In this document: positions 6,124 through 14,163 of the stretch, piece by piece
How the letters are laid out: every line of letters starts with the position of its first letter
Numbering within the stretch: the first letter of the stretch is position 1
Assembly (NCBI GenBank): GCA_036262075.1
Contig: DATAJO010000009.1
Location: forward strand, 1 to 21,093
Direction of reading: 5' to 3'
Length of the DNA stretch: 21,093 nucleotides
Source: JACDBZ01 sp036262075
Lineage (GTDB): Bacteria; Chloroflexota; Limnocylindria; QHBO01
Made by a program: the position numbers and the translations under genes
The notes under the pieces: generated by a model
Database searches by the model: none
Seen by the model: the letters and a program-made list of their open reading frames with translations, nothing else
Told to the model about the DNA's origin: nothing

Positions 6124-6800
6124 GGCGCCGGGGTCCCGAAGGTGAGCCCGAGATCGTGCGGCGTGGCAGCCCAGCGACGCGCCGCGTCGACCGCGAGATG
6201 CCCGCCGGCGCGGATCGTCTCGGCGTCCGGCGGAGCCGATGCCGTCGCGCCCCGCAGGTCCGATCCGTTCACCGGCCAGAGCGTCGGAGGCGCGGGCGCC
6301 GGGGCGCACTCGAGCACCCAGCGCCGCTCGTCCCCGGTACCGGCGAGGATGCCGAGGACGTACGGCTCGGGTGGCGCATCCCAGCCACCGCGCTCGACCA
6401 CCACGAACTCGCCGCGCTCCGACGCGAGGAACAGCGTGGTACCGATCCAGCTAGCGAGCACCGTCCACGCCGCGTCCGCGCGCTCCTGGTCCGCGTCATC
6501 CGCCACACGCCGCAGCTGGACCCCGTGCCCCGGGACCTGGGGTTCGCCCGGATCGCCGCCGGCCGAGAACCGGTCCGGCAGGACGAGAACGCCGGCGTCG
6601 CGGACGAGGAGCCCGACCTCGCGGAATCTCCTGGGCTCGACCTGGGCCCGCGCTACGAGGCCGCGACTGATCCGGTCACGCACGGCAGCCTCGTCATCGA
6701 TCGCCCACAGCATGCGGCCGTTCTCGTCCCAGGTGGCGAGGAGCCCGGCCAGCGGGATGCCGACCTGGACGGTCTCGGCCACCGAGCCCGGCCCGATCAC
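6120..6800 (-). CDS. protein of unknown function between two tRNA genes
   Basis: The frame encodes up to 226 residues from a GTG at 6798-6800. The sequence looks like a soluble globular protein without signal peptide or membrane helix. Visible segments include PLAGLLATWDENGRMLWAIDDEAAVRDRI, VGLLVRDAGVLVLPDRFSAGGDPGEPQVPG, ASWIGTTLFLASERGEFVVVERGGWDAPPEPYVLGILAG and RRWVLECAPAP. I recognise no family or catalytic motif. The first GTG lies only 10 nt past tRNA-Thr(TGT) and has no SD; an ATG at 6711-6713 (MLWAIDD) is an alternative that loses 29 residues. Opposite-strand frames are long here as well, so a search is needed to confirm it is expressed. Confidence 0.55.
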   Translation of the reverse strand: MIGPGSVAETVQVGIPLAGLLATWDENGRMLWAIDDEAAVRDRISRGLVARAQVEPRRFREVGLLVRDAGVLVLPDRFSAGGDPGEPQVPGHGVQLRRVADDADQERADAAWTVLASWIGTTLFLASERGEFVVVERGGWDAPPEPYVLGILAGTGDERRWVLECAPAPAPPTLWPVNGSDLRGATASAPPDAETIRAGGHLAVDAARRWAATPHDLGLTFGTPAP

Positions 6801-6810
6801 CGGGCGAGCG

Positions 6811-6885
6811 TGGAGCCGAGGGTGGGAGTCGAACCCACAACCGTCGGTTTACAAAACCGATGCTCTGCCATTGAGCTACCTCGGC
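6811..6885 (-). tRNA. tRNA-Thr (anticodon TGT)
   Basis: Minus-strand cloverleaf: acceptor GCCGAGG/CCTCGGC with discriminator T and encoded CCA (6811-6813), D arm GCTC/GAGC, anticodon stem TCGGT/ACCGA with loop TTTGTAA (anticodon TGT), and T arm GTGGG TTCGACT CCCAC. It lies 17 nt past the rlmB stop with no visible promoter of its own, so it is probably cut from the rlmB transcript. Confidence 0.97.
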
Positions 6886-6902
6886 ATCGATCGGCCCCGA
6901 GT

Positions 6903-7640
6903 CTACCGGGTTCGCTGGCGAACGACCTCGAACAGGAGGAGCGCGCCGGCGGTCGCCGCGTTCAGGCTCGCCACGCGTCCCGACATGGGGAACGAGACGA
7001 GCAGGTCGCAGCGGCGCTTCGTGGCGCCCGACAGCCCGCTCCCCTCGCTGCCGACCACGATGGCCAGCGGGCCAGTGAGGTCGCTGTCCCAGGCCGATGC
7101 GGGCGCGTCCTGGTCGGCGGCCACGAGCCGGAGGCCGGCGTGCTTGAGCTCGTGGATCGCCTCGCCGATCGTCGGCAGCCGGACGAGGAGGAGGTGCTCG
7201 CTGGCGCCCGCGCTGGCCTTGATGGCCGCGGGGCTCAGCGGTGCGGCACCACGCTCGGGGAACACGACGCCGTCGACGCCGGCCGCCTCGGCGGCTCGGA
7301 GCAGCGTCCCGAAGTTCGTCACGTCCTGGAGGTGCTCGAGCACCAAGACGAACGGGTCCTGCCCACGGCTCGCCGCATGGGCCAACAGGTCGGCGACCGT
7401 GGCCCACTGGCGCTCCCCCACCTCGAGCGCGACGCCCTGGTGGCCGTCGAAGCCGACGATCCGGCCGAGCCGATCGGCGGGCACGCGATCGACCGGGATC
7501 GACGCGCGGCGGGCGGCGTCGGTGATGGCCCGCAGCTCGGGCGACGGCTTCGCCGAGGCGGAGATCAGCAGCCGGTGCGCCTCACGCCCGGCGGCGAGCG
7601 CCTCCGCCACCGGGCGCCGACCGGCGACCCACTCGGTCAC
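6903..7640 (-). CDS. rlmB: 23S rRNA (guanosine-2'-O)-methyltransferase RlmB / TrmH family
   Basis: A SPOUT-class RNA 2'-O-ribose methyltransferase of 245 residues. The N-terminal L30e-like substrate-binding domain (about 1-75) begins TEWVAGRRPVAEALAAG, matching the family's GxxPVxEAL start. The SPOUT domain has motif 1 VLEHLQDVTNFGTLLRAAEAAGVDGVVF, with the Asn that usually precedes G. Motif 2 is AIVVGSEGSGLS and motif 3 is FPMSGRVASLNAATAGALLLFEVVRQR, which forms the SAM-binding knot. The GTG at 7638-7640 overlaps the ispDF stop by four bases (GTGA), so translation is coupled. Assignment to RlmB rather than another TrmH-family enzyme rests on length and on the Bacillus-like gene neighbourhood. 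Confidence 0.9.
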   Translation of the reverse strand: MTEWVAGRRPVAEALAAGREAHRLLISASAKPSPELRAITDAARRASIPVDRVPADRLGRIVGFDGHQGVALEVGERQWATVADLLAHAASRGQDPFVLVLEHLQDVTNFGTLLRAAEAAGVDGVVFPERGAAPLSPAAIKASAGASEHLLLVRLPTIGEAIHELKHAGLRLVAADQDAPASAWDSDLTGPLAIVVGSEGSGLSGATKRRCDLLVSFPMSGRVASLNAATAGALLLFEVVRQRTR

Positions 7641-8923
7641 CGAACCCGGGCGATCCCGGCGACCGCCCACGCGGCGATGCCTCCGCCCGCGGTGATGCCG
7701 AGCCCGTCGGAGGTCGTGCCCTTCACCGACACCGCGTCGTCCGGCACGCCGAGCACCGCGGCCACGCGCGCGACGATCTCGGCGCGCAGCGCGGCGATCG
7801 ACGGACGCTCGACCGCCACCGCCAGGTCGGCCTGCACCGGGCGCCAGCCCGCATCGGCCAGGCGGGCCACGGCGCTCCGAAGGAGGTCGGCCGAGTCGGC
7901 GCCCTCCCAGGCCGGGTCGTCGGGCGAGAACAGCGTGCCGATGTCGCCGAGGGCCGCAGCGCCGAGGAGCGCGTCGATCAGCGCGTGGAGCACCGCGTCG
8001 CCGTCGGAGTGGCCCTCCGGACCACGGGGCTCGTCGGGCACCTCGACGCCGCCGATGCGCATCGGTCGGCCGTCGACCAGGCGGTGGGCGTCGAAGCCGG
8101 TGCCGAAGCGGAACGGTCCGGGCGGCGTGGTCACCGGCGCGGCGCGGCCGGCGAGGATCGCGCGCATGGCGAGGAGGTCGCTGGGCTCGGTGAGCTTGCG
8201 GTTGTCGGGCTCGCCCGGCACGACGTGGACCGGCGTACCGGCCGCCGCGAGCGCCCCGGCGTCGTCGGTGATCGGCCGGCCCCAGGCGTGCGCCTCCTCG
8301 ATCGAGGCCCGCAGCGCACCGAGCCGGGCGGCCTGCGGCGTCTGGGCGGCCACGACCTCGTCGCGGTCGATCGGCCCGGCGACGCGGTCGTTGCGCACCC
8401 GCTTCAGCGAGTCGGCGACCGGGACGACGGGGATGACCGCCGGCGCCTCGACTACCGCGGCGGCGACGGCGGTGACGAGGCGCGGCGTCGCGGCCGGACG
8501 GGCCGCGTCGTGGACGAGGACGATCGTCTCGTCGTCGTAGCCGCGCTCGGTGAGGGCCCACAGCCCGGCGATGACGGTGTCGGCCCGTGCGTCGCCGCCC
8601 GGGACGACGGCAAGGCGACCGGCCGCATCGGCCGGGAGGTCGGCCCGGAAGCGCTCGACGGCATCGGTCGGGACCGCCACGATCACCGTGTCGACGCCCT
8701 CGGCGGCGAGGAGCGCGTCGAGGCTCCAGCGCCACGCCGGGCGTCCCCACAGGTCGACCCACAGCTTGTCGAAGCCCATTCGCGAGCTCTGGCCGGCGGC
8801 GACGAGGATGGCGCACCAGCCGCGGTCGCCTGACGGGCGCTCCTCGGACGGACGCTCGTCGGACGGACGCTCGATGCCGGCGGGCGGGACCACCGGCGGG
8901 CCGGGATCGGCCGCGTCGGTCAT
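7637..8923 (-). CDS. ispDF: bifunctional IspD/IspF (MEP cytidylyltransferase and MECDP synthase)
   Basis: This fused enzyme carries out two steps of the MEP isoprenoid pathway: CTP-dependent formation of CDP-methylerythritol (IspD) and cyclisation to MECDP with loss of CMP (IspF). The protein has 428 residues. A 33-residue disordered tail with a repeated ERPSD/E unit comes first. IspD spans about 35-260, with AILVAAGQSSRMGFDK (nucleotide loop), VHDAARP, QTPQ and ITDDAGAL...PVHVVPGEPDNRKLTEPSDL. IspF spans about 272-428, with GTGFDAHRL (metal ligands Asp278, His280), EGHSDGDAVLHALIDALLGAAALGDIG (His313) and SVKGTTSDGLG. IspE would act between the two steps and is not in the window. It starts 3 nt past the yacL stop and overlaps rlmB by four bases. 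Confidence 0.96.
   Translation of the reverse strand: MTDAADPGPPVVPPAGIERPSDERPSEERPSGDRGWCAILVAAGQSSRMGFDKLWVDLWGRPAWRWSLDALLAAEGVDTVIVAVPTDAVERFRADLPADAAGRLAVVPGGDARADTVIAGLWALTERGYDDETIVLVHDAARPAATPRLVTAVAAAVVEAPAVIPVVPVADSLKRVRNDRVAGPIDRDEVVAAQTPQAARLGALRASIEEAHAWGRPITDDAGALAAAGTPVHVVPGEPDNRKLTEPSDLLAMRAILAGRAAPVTTPPGPFRFGTGFDAHRLVDGRPMRIGGVEVPDEPRGPEGHSDGDAVLHALIDALLGAAALGDIGTLFSPDDPAWEGADSADLLRSAVARLADAGWRPVQADLAVAVERPSIAALRAEIVARVAAVLGVPDDAVSVKGTTSDGLGITAGGGIAAWAVAGIARVR
8829..8873. repeat. 15-bp tandem repeat inside ispDF 5' end
   Basis: Two identical 15-bp units TCGGACGGACGCTCG (8844-8858 and 8859-8873) and a diverged third copy (8829-8843) encode ERPSD-ERPSE-ERPSG in the disordered N-terminal tail of IspDF. 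The unit length is a multiple of three, so copy-number change would not break the frame. Confidence 0.85.
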
Positions 8924-8926
8924 CGG

Positions 8927-10039
8927 CTAGCGGCTCGCCCGCTTCAGCGTGGACGGCTCCGACACATCCGCCGCATCGGTCCGTGGCTGGGCGAAGATCA
9001 TCCGGCCGGCGACCGTCTGGAGCACGCGGGTGACCGCGATCGGCACCTCCTCCTGCATGTACTGCAGGCCGTTCTCGACCACGATCATCGTGCCGTCGTC
9101 GAGGTAGCCGACGCCCTGCCCGGCCTCCTTGCCCTCCTGGATGATCCGCACCGTCATCTCCTCGCCGGGGTGGACGACGGCCTTCACCGCGTTCGCCAGC
9201 TCGTTGACGTTGAGGACCCGGATGCCCTGGAGGTCGGCCACGCGGTTGAGGTTGTAGTCGTTGGTCAGGATCGCGGCGCCGTGATCGCGGGCGTAGGCCA
9301 TGAGCTTGGCGTCCACCTCGTCGACCTCGGGGTACGTCTGCTCGACGACCTCGACCGGCGTGATCGCGTCCTTCTGGAGCGCCGACAGCATCTCGAGCCC
9401 GCGCCGGCCGCGGTTGCGGCGCAGCGTGTCCGGCGAATCGGCGATGCGCTGGAGCTCGTCGAGCACGAAGCGCGGCACGACGAGCGTGCCGAGGATGAAG
9501 CCCGTCTTCGCCACGTCGACGATGCGCCCGTCGATGACCGCGCTGGTGTCGATCACGACCCGGTTCACCGGGCCGCGGCCGCGGCCGCCGGGAAGGAGGC
9601 CGCCGAACGCCGGGAGCAGGACATCGCGCTTGTACCAGGCCGCGCCGAGCATGATCACCGCCAGCCACAGCGCCACGATCGGCGGTCCGTACGTGCCGAT
9701 CACCCCGCCGACGGCCGACAGCGGCACGCCGATGAGGACGCCCATGAGCAGGCCGACGACGATCGCGCCGACGCCGAGGGCGAACTCGCCGGCATCGGCC
9801 TCGCTCAGCTTCTCGACCGCGCGGCGCGTCGGGTAGATCGTGATGTACGGGATGGCGAGGTAGCCGAACAGGAACATCACGACCACGAAGGCGACCAAGA
9901 AGGCGACGCGGTTCGAGTCGCCGATGAGGTCGCCGACACGCTGAAGCAGCGCCAGTCCCAGCGCAAACCCGATCAGGGTGCCCAGCAGGGCACCGGTGAG
10001 CTGAATGATTCGTGTGGTCAACCGATGAATCCCGAGCAC
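8927..10039 (-). CDS. yacL: YacL-type membrane PIN-TRAM domain protein
   Basis: The product (370 residues from GTG at 10037-10039) has about four transmembrane helices in the first 140 residues, for example LTGALLGTLIGFALGLALL and VAFLVAFVVVMFLFGYLAIPYI. A PIN nuclease-like domain follows, with VVIDTSAVIDGRIVDVAKTG, VVPRFVLDELQRIAD and the acidic cluster DVDAKLMAYARDHGAAILTNDYNLNRVA. The C-terminal TRAM RNA-binding domain is VHPGEEMTVRIIQEGKEAGQGVGYLDDGTMIVVENG. This matches B. subtilis YacL in architecture and length (about 366). The frame is open to a GTG at 10126 with GGAAGG only 3 nt away; the shorter start fits the family better. The conserved acidic residues suggest an RNase, but substrates are unknown. 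Confidence 0.9.
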   Translation of the reverse strand: MLGIHRLTTRIIQLTGALLGTLIGFALGLALLQRVGDLIGDSNRVAFLVAFVVVMFLFGYLAIPYITIYPTRRAVEKLSEADAGEFALGVGAIVVGLLMGVLIGVPLSAVGGVIGTYGPPIVALWLAVIMLGAAWYKRDVLLPAFGGLLPGGRGRGPVNRVVIDTSAVIDGRIVDVAKTGFILGTLVVPRFVLDELQRIADSPDTLRRNRGRRGLEMLSALQKDAITPVEVVEQTYPEVDEVDAKLMAYARDHGAAILTNDYNLNRVADLQGIRVLNVNELANAVKAVVHPGEEMTVRIIQEGKEAGQGVGYLDDGTMIVVENGLQYMQEEVPIAVTRVLQTVAGRMIFAQPRTDAADVSEPSTLKRASR

Positions 10040-10179
10040 GTCGGGGTGCCACCGGTGGATGAACCGATAAGGACCGATGATGGGAAAGAGCCCGGCGGCA
10101 CGCCCCGATCCGCGGGAGGGTAGCACTTGCCTTCCGGCCCGTCCATGTCTTCACCCGACCGCACCGCACCGTCCAGCGG

Positions 10180-11559
10180 TCAGTCGGCAAGCACGATTCC
10201 CAGTGCCTCGCGGATCTCGCGTGCCACGAGGAGCCCGCCGTCGCGCTCCGTGGCGCCACCGCGGGACGGCCCGGTCACCAGCTGCCCGAAGCCCAGGCGG
10301 CGCGCCTCGACCAGCCGTCGCTCGGCGCGGGTCACGCCACGCAGCCGTCCCGACAGCGCAATTTCCCCGGCGAGTGCCGTGCCCGGGCGCACCGGGCGGT
10401 CGCGCAGGCTCGAGGCGAGGGCCGTGGCGATGGCGAGGTCCGCCGCCGGCTCGTCGATGCGCAGCCCGCCGGCGACGTTGACGTACACGTCGTGCCCGGA
10501 CAGGTTCAGTCCGGCGTGACGGGCGAGGACGGCGATGAGCATGTGGACGCGGTTGACGTCGACGCCGGTCGTCGCGCGGCGCGGCGAGCCGTAGCTCGTC
10601 GGCGCCGACAGGGCCTGGATCTCGACGGCCAGCGGCCGCGTGCCCTCGAGCGCGATCGTCACCGCCGCCCCGGCGGTCGGCGCCTCGTCCGACTCGATGA
10701 AGAAGCGGCTCGCGTCGGCGACCTCGGCCAGGCCGTCGCCGCGCATCTCGAGCACGCCGACCTCGTCGGTCGAGCCGAACCGGTTCTTCGCCGCGCGCAG
10801 CAGCCGCGTCATGCCGAGCCGCTCGCCCTCGAGGTAGATGACCGCGTCGACGAGATGCTCGAGCGTCCGCGGGCCGGCGACGGTCCCCTCCTTCGTGACG
10901 TGGCCGACGAGCGCGACGGCCGCGTCGCTCGTCTTCGCCGCCTCGGCGAGCCGGGCCGCGACCTCCCGGACCTGGCCGACGCTGCCCGCCGGGCCGGTGA
11001 GCTCGGCGCTCGACAGGGTCTGGACCGAGTCGACGACGACGAAGGCCGGCCGCGCGGACGCGATCGCGCCGAGCGCCGTCTCGAGCTCCGTCGTGGCCGT
11101 CAGGCTCAGGCCGTCGACCACGGCGCCGATCCGCTCGGCGCGACCACGGACCTGGGCCGCCGACTCCTCGCCGCTGACGTACAGCACCGGCCCGGACGTC
11201 GCCAGGCGGGCGGCGAGCTGGAGGAGCAGCGTCGACTTGCCGATGCCCGGGTCGCCGCCGAACAGGATGATCGAGCCCGGGACGAAGCCGCCGCCGAGGA
11301 CGCGGTCGACCTCGCCGATGCCGCTCGTCAGGCGCGAGGCCTCGGCGCTCGAGACGATCGCGATCGGCGTGACCGCCGCCCCGCCGCCCACGACGTCAGC
11401 CGCGCGCGTGGCCCGGGCGGCGGGCTTGCGCGGCGCGGCGGCCGTCTCGACCAGCGAGTTCCACGCGCCGCACGACGGGCACTGGCCGGCCCATTTCGGG
11501 GAGCCGGCACCGCACTGCTGGCAGAGGTAGACGGTCGTTCGCGCGGGCACGGGGCACAT
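10180..11559 (-). CDS. radA: DNA repair protein RadA
   Basis: RadA (Sms) is a hexameric ATPase that promotes branch migration during recombinational repair. The product has 459 residues, normal for the family. The N-terminal zinc finger YLCQQCGAGSPKWAGQCPSCGAW uses Cys13, Cys16, Cys27 and Cys30. The RecA-like ATPase carries Walker A GGDPGIGKST (101-110) and Walker B-like AFVVVDSVQTL (172-182). The RadA signature KNRFG is at 258-262. A Lon-protease-like domain forms the C-terminal third. ATG at 11557-11559 is marked; a GTG three codons later has better SD spacing (AGG about 9 nt upstream). It follows clpC across a 70-nt gap with a hairpin; disA, often next to radA, is absent. Confidence 0.97.
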   Translation of the reverse strand: MCPVPARTTVYLCQQCGAGSPKWAGQCPSCGAWNSLVETAAAPRKPAARATRAADVVGGGAAVTPIAIVSSAEASRLTSGIGEVDRVLGGGFVPGSIILFGGDPGIGKSTLLLQLAARLATSGPVLYVSGEESAAQVRGRAERIGAVVDGLSLTATTELETALGAIASARPAFVVVDSVQTLSSAELTGPAGSVGQVREVAARLAEAAKTSDAAVALVGHVTKEGTVAGPRTLEHLVDAVIYLEGERLGMTRLLRAAKNRFGSTDEVGVLEMRGDGLAEVADASRFFIESDEAPTAGAAVTIALEGTRPLAVEIQALSAPTSYGSPRRATTGVDVNRVHMLIAVLARHAGLNLSGHDVYVNVAGGLRIDEPAADLAIATALASSLRDRPVRPGTALAGEIALSGRLRGVTRAERRLVEARRLGFGQLVTGPSRGGATERDGGLLVAREIREALGIVLAD

Positions 11560-11598
11560 CCTGCCACGCGCCGCTCACCGGCGGCTTACTGATGGAGC

Positions 11599-11623
11599 AC
11601 CCGGGCGGGGTCACCGCCCGGGT
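11599..11623 (-). terminator. hairpin between clpC and radA
   Basis: ACCCGGGCGG and CCGCCCGGGT form a perfect 10-bp GC-rich stem with a 5-nt loop, starting 6 nt past the clpC stop. No T-tract follows, so it may give partial termination or protect the clpC mRNA end rather than act as a full terminator. Confidence 0.5.
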
Positions 11624-11629
11624 ATCGGC

Positions 11630-14110
11630 TCAGCGGCCGGCCTTGGCCGGCTGTCGCTTCGGGGCGACGCCCTTCTCGATCGTCAGCTGGCCATCGGCGT
11701 CGACGTCGACCACGACGGTGTCACCGGCCTCGAAGGCGCCCATGAGCATCCGCTCGGCGAGCTGGTCCTCGATCTGGTTCTGGATCTCCCGGCGCAGCGG
11801 GCGCGCACCGTAGGCCTGGTCGTAGCCCTTGGTGATGATCGCGTCCTTGGCCGCATCGGTCACGACCAGCTCCATCTGCTGGCCGGCGAGCTGATCCTTC
11901 ACCCGGACGAGCATGAGGTCGACGATCTGGCGGATCTCCTCCATCGTCAGCTGGCGGAACACGATCGTGGCGTCGATCCGGTTGAGGAACTCCGGCCGGA
12001 ACGTGTTCTTCAGCTCGGCGAGGACCTTGTCCTTCATGCGCTCGTAGTCGGCCGCCTCCTGCTGGGCGTCGGTGCCGCCCACCCGGAAGCCGATCGACGT
12101 GTTGCGCTGGATCTGCTGCGCGCCGACGTTGCTGGTCATGATGATGATCGTGTTCCGGAAGTCGACGCGCCGGCCCTTCGCATCGGTCAGGTGCCCGTCC
12201 TCCAGGATCTGGAGGAGGATGTTGAACACCTCCGGATGCGCCTTCTCGATCTCGTCGAGGAGGACCACGCTGTACGACTTGCGGCGCACGGCCTCGGTCA
12301 GCTGGCCGCCCTCGTCGAAGCCGACGTAGCCGGGCGGGGCACCGACCAGGCGCGACACATTGTGCCGCTCCATGAACTCGCTCATGTCGATCTTGATGAG
12401 CGCCTCGTCGCTGCCGAACATGAACTCGGCGAGCGCGCGGGCCAGCTCGGTCTTCCCGACGCCGGTCGGTCCCGAGAAGATGAACGAGCCGATCGGCCGG
12501 CGCGGGTCCTTGATCCCGGCGCGCGCCCGGCGGACCGCCTTCGAGATCGTCCGGATCCCCTCTTCCTGGCCGATGTAGCGCTTGTGGAGCGCCTCCTCCA
12601 TGTGGAGCAGCCGCTCGGACTCCTCGGCGCTGATGCGGATGACCGGGATGCCGGTCCACATGCTCACGACCTGGGCGATGTCCTCGTCGGTGACGACCGG
12701 CGTCTCCTTCGCCTGGGCCTCGTGCCACTTCGCCTTGAGCTCGTCGATCCGCTCCTTGCCCTGGGCCTCCTCGTCACGGAGGCGGGCCGCGGCCTCGTAG
12801 TCCTGCCCGGCGATGGCCTCGTCCTTCTGGCGCGTGATGTCCTCGAGGGCGAGCTGGGCCTCCTTGATCTCCGGCGGAGCCGATGCGGAGCGCAGCCGCA
12901 CGCGCGACCCGGCCTCGTCGATGAGGTCGATCGCCTTGTCCGGCAGCGCGCGGTCGGCCACGTAGCGGACGCTGAGGTCCACGGCGGCGTGGACCGCCTC
13001 GTCGCTGATCTTGACCCGGTGGTGCTCCTCGTAGCGCTCGCGGATCCCGAACAGGATCTCGACCGCCTCGTCCATGGTCGGCTCCTCGACCATGACCGGC
13101 TGGAAGCGCCGCTCGAGCGCCGCGTCCTTCTCGATGTACTTGCGGTACTCGTCGAGCGTCGTGGCGCCGATGCACTGGAGCTCGCCGCGGGCAAGCGGCG
13201 GCTTGAGGATGTTCGCCGCGTCGATGGCGCCCTCGGCCGCGCCGGCACCGACCAGCGTGTGGAGCTCGTCGATGAACAGGACGCTGTCGCTGCTCGAGCG
13301 CAGCTCCTCGATGATCTTCTTCAGCCGCTCCTCGAACTCGCCGCGGTACTTCGTGCCCGCCACGAGCGAGCCGATGTCGAGCGTCAGCACCCGCTTGTCG
13401 GCGAGCGTCTCCGGCACGTCGCCGCTCACGATCCGATGGGCGAGGCCCTCGGCGATGGCGGTCTTGCCGACGCCCGGCTCGCCGATGAGCGCCGGGTTGT
13501 TCTTCGTCCGGCGGCTGAGGATCTGGATGACGCGCTCGATCTCCTTCTCGCGCCCGATGACCGGGTCCAGCTTGCCGGCGCGTGCCGCCTCGGTGAGGTT
13601 GATGCCGAGCTGGTCGAGGGTCGGCGTCTTCGACGGCCGCTTCGTCTCCTGGGCCGGCGCCGTGCTGCTCGACTGCGACAGGACGTGGATGACCTGGTGG
13701 CGCACCTTGTCGAGGTTGACGCCCAGGCTCTCGAGCACGCCGGCGGCGATGCCCTCGCCCTCGCGCACGAGGCCAAGGAGGAGGTGCTCGGTGCCGATGT
13801 AGTTGTGGCCGAGCCGCCGGGCCTCGTCGATGGCGAGCTCGATGACCCGCTTCGCCCGAGGCGTCAGGCCGACGTCGCCGACGACCGGCCGGTCGCCGCG
13901 GCCGATGATGAACTCGACGGCGGTGCGGACCTTCGACAGCTCGACGTTCATGTTCTCGAGCACGCGCGCGGCAACGCCCTCGCCCTCGCGGACGAGGCCG
14001 AGGAGGAGGTGCTCGGTGCCGATGTAGTTGTGGTTGAACCGCTGGGCCTCGTCCTGCGCGAGCGTGAGGACCTTGCGTGCCCGGTCGGTGAATTTGTCGA
14101 ATCGGTCCAT
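11630..14110 (-). CDS. clpC: ATP-dependent Clp protease ATP-binding subunit ClpC
   Basis: ClpC is a Hsp100/AAA+ unfoldase that feeds substrates to ClpP. The 826-residue product has the full ClpC layout. A duplicated Clp N domain (1-145) has two copies of NYIGTEHLLLGLVREGEG. The first AAA+ domain has Walker A GEPGVGKT (210-217) and Walker B VLFIDE. The UVR/middle region LALEDITRQKDEAIAGQDYEAAARLRDEE (about 420-448) separates ClpC from ClpB, whose middle domain is longer. The second AAA+ domain has Walker A GPTGVGKT (547-554) and Walker B VVLLDE (615-620). A C-terminal D2-small domain ends in a basic tail. The ATG at 14108-14110 has only a weak purine run upstream. The ctsR-mcsA-mcsB genes seen before clpC in Bacillus are absent. 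Confidence 0.97.
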   Translation of the reverse strand: MDRFDKFTDRARKVLTLAQDEAQRFNHNYIGTEHLLLGLVREGEGVAARVLENMNVELSKVRTAVEFIIGRGDRPVVGDVGLTPRAKRVIELAIDEARRLGHNYIGTEHLLLGLVREGEGIAAGVLESLGVNLDKVRHQVIHVLSQSSSTAPAQETKRPSKTPTLDQLGINLTEAARAGKLDPVIGREKEIERVIQILSRRTKNNPALIGEPGVGKTAIAEGLAHRIVSGDVPETLADKRVLTLDIGSLVAGTKYRGEFEERLKKIIEELRSSSDSVLFIDELHTLVGAGAAEGAIDAANILKPPLARGELQCIGATTLDEYRKYIEKDAALERRFQPVMVEEPTMDEAVEILFGIRERYEEHHRVKISDEAVHAAVDLSVRYVADRALPDKAIDLIDEAGSRVRLRSASAPPEIKEAQLALEDITRQKDEAIAGQDYEAAARLRDEEAQGKERIDELKAKWHEAQAKETPVVTDEDIAQVVSMWTGIPVIRISAEESERLLHMEEALHKRYIGQEEGIRTISKAVRRARAGIKDPRRPIGSFIFSGPTGVGKTELARALAEFMFGSDEALIKIDMSEFMERHNVSRLVGAPPGYVGFDEGGQLTEAVRRKSYSVVLLDEIEKAHPEVFNILLQILEDGHLTDAKGRRVDFRNTIIIMTSNVGAQQIQRNTSIGFRVGGTDAQQEAADYERMKDKVLAELKNTFRPEFLNRIDATIVFRQLTMEEIRQIVDLMLVRVKDQLAGQQMELVVTDAAKDAIITKGYDQAYGARPLRREIQNQIEDQLAERMLMGAFEAGDTVVVDVDADGQLTIEKGVAPKRQPAKAGR

Positions 14111-14143
14111 TGGTCGCCGCTTTCTGTGCTCTGAGTTCCGAGT

Positions 14144-14163
14144 GTACGGCAGTTGCCGCGTAC
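14144..14163. promoter_or_regulatory. imperfect palindrome upstream of clpC, possible operator
   Basis: GTAC-GGCA-GT-TGCC-GC-GTAC is an inverted repeat with a 2-nt bulge, 34 nt before the clpC start. It abuts a candidate minus-strand -10 box TACACT (14141-14146) that lacks a good -35 match. A repressor site for a stress regulator is possible. It matches neither CIRCE nor the CtsR or HspR sites known to me. Confidence 0.35.

Noticed and set aside
6105..8540. Very long plus-strand open frame (over 800 codons)
   Set aside because: It runs antisense through rlmB and ispDF, which have clear family motifs. Long opposite-strand frames are expected at this GC content.
7641..10259. Minus-strand open frame running upstream of rlmB through ispDF and yacL
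   Set aside because: It is out of frame with ispDF and yacL and its product is Arg/Pro/Gly-rich. The rlmB start overlaps the ispDF stop.
13761..14036. Direct DNA repeat near the clpC start
   Set aside because: It is the two-fold Clp N domain found in all ClpC proteins, not a mobile element.
12191..14134. Long plus-strand open frame opposite clpC
   Set aside because: It is antisense to a well-conserved clpC and its product is Leu/Asp/Arg-rich without recognisable domains.
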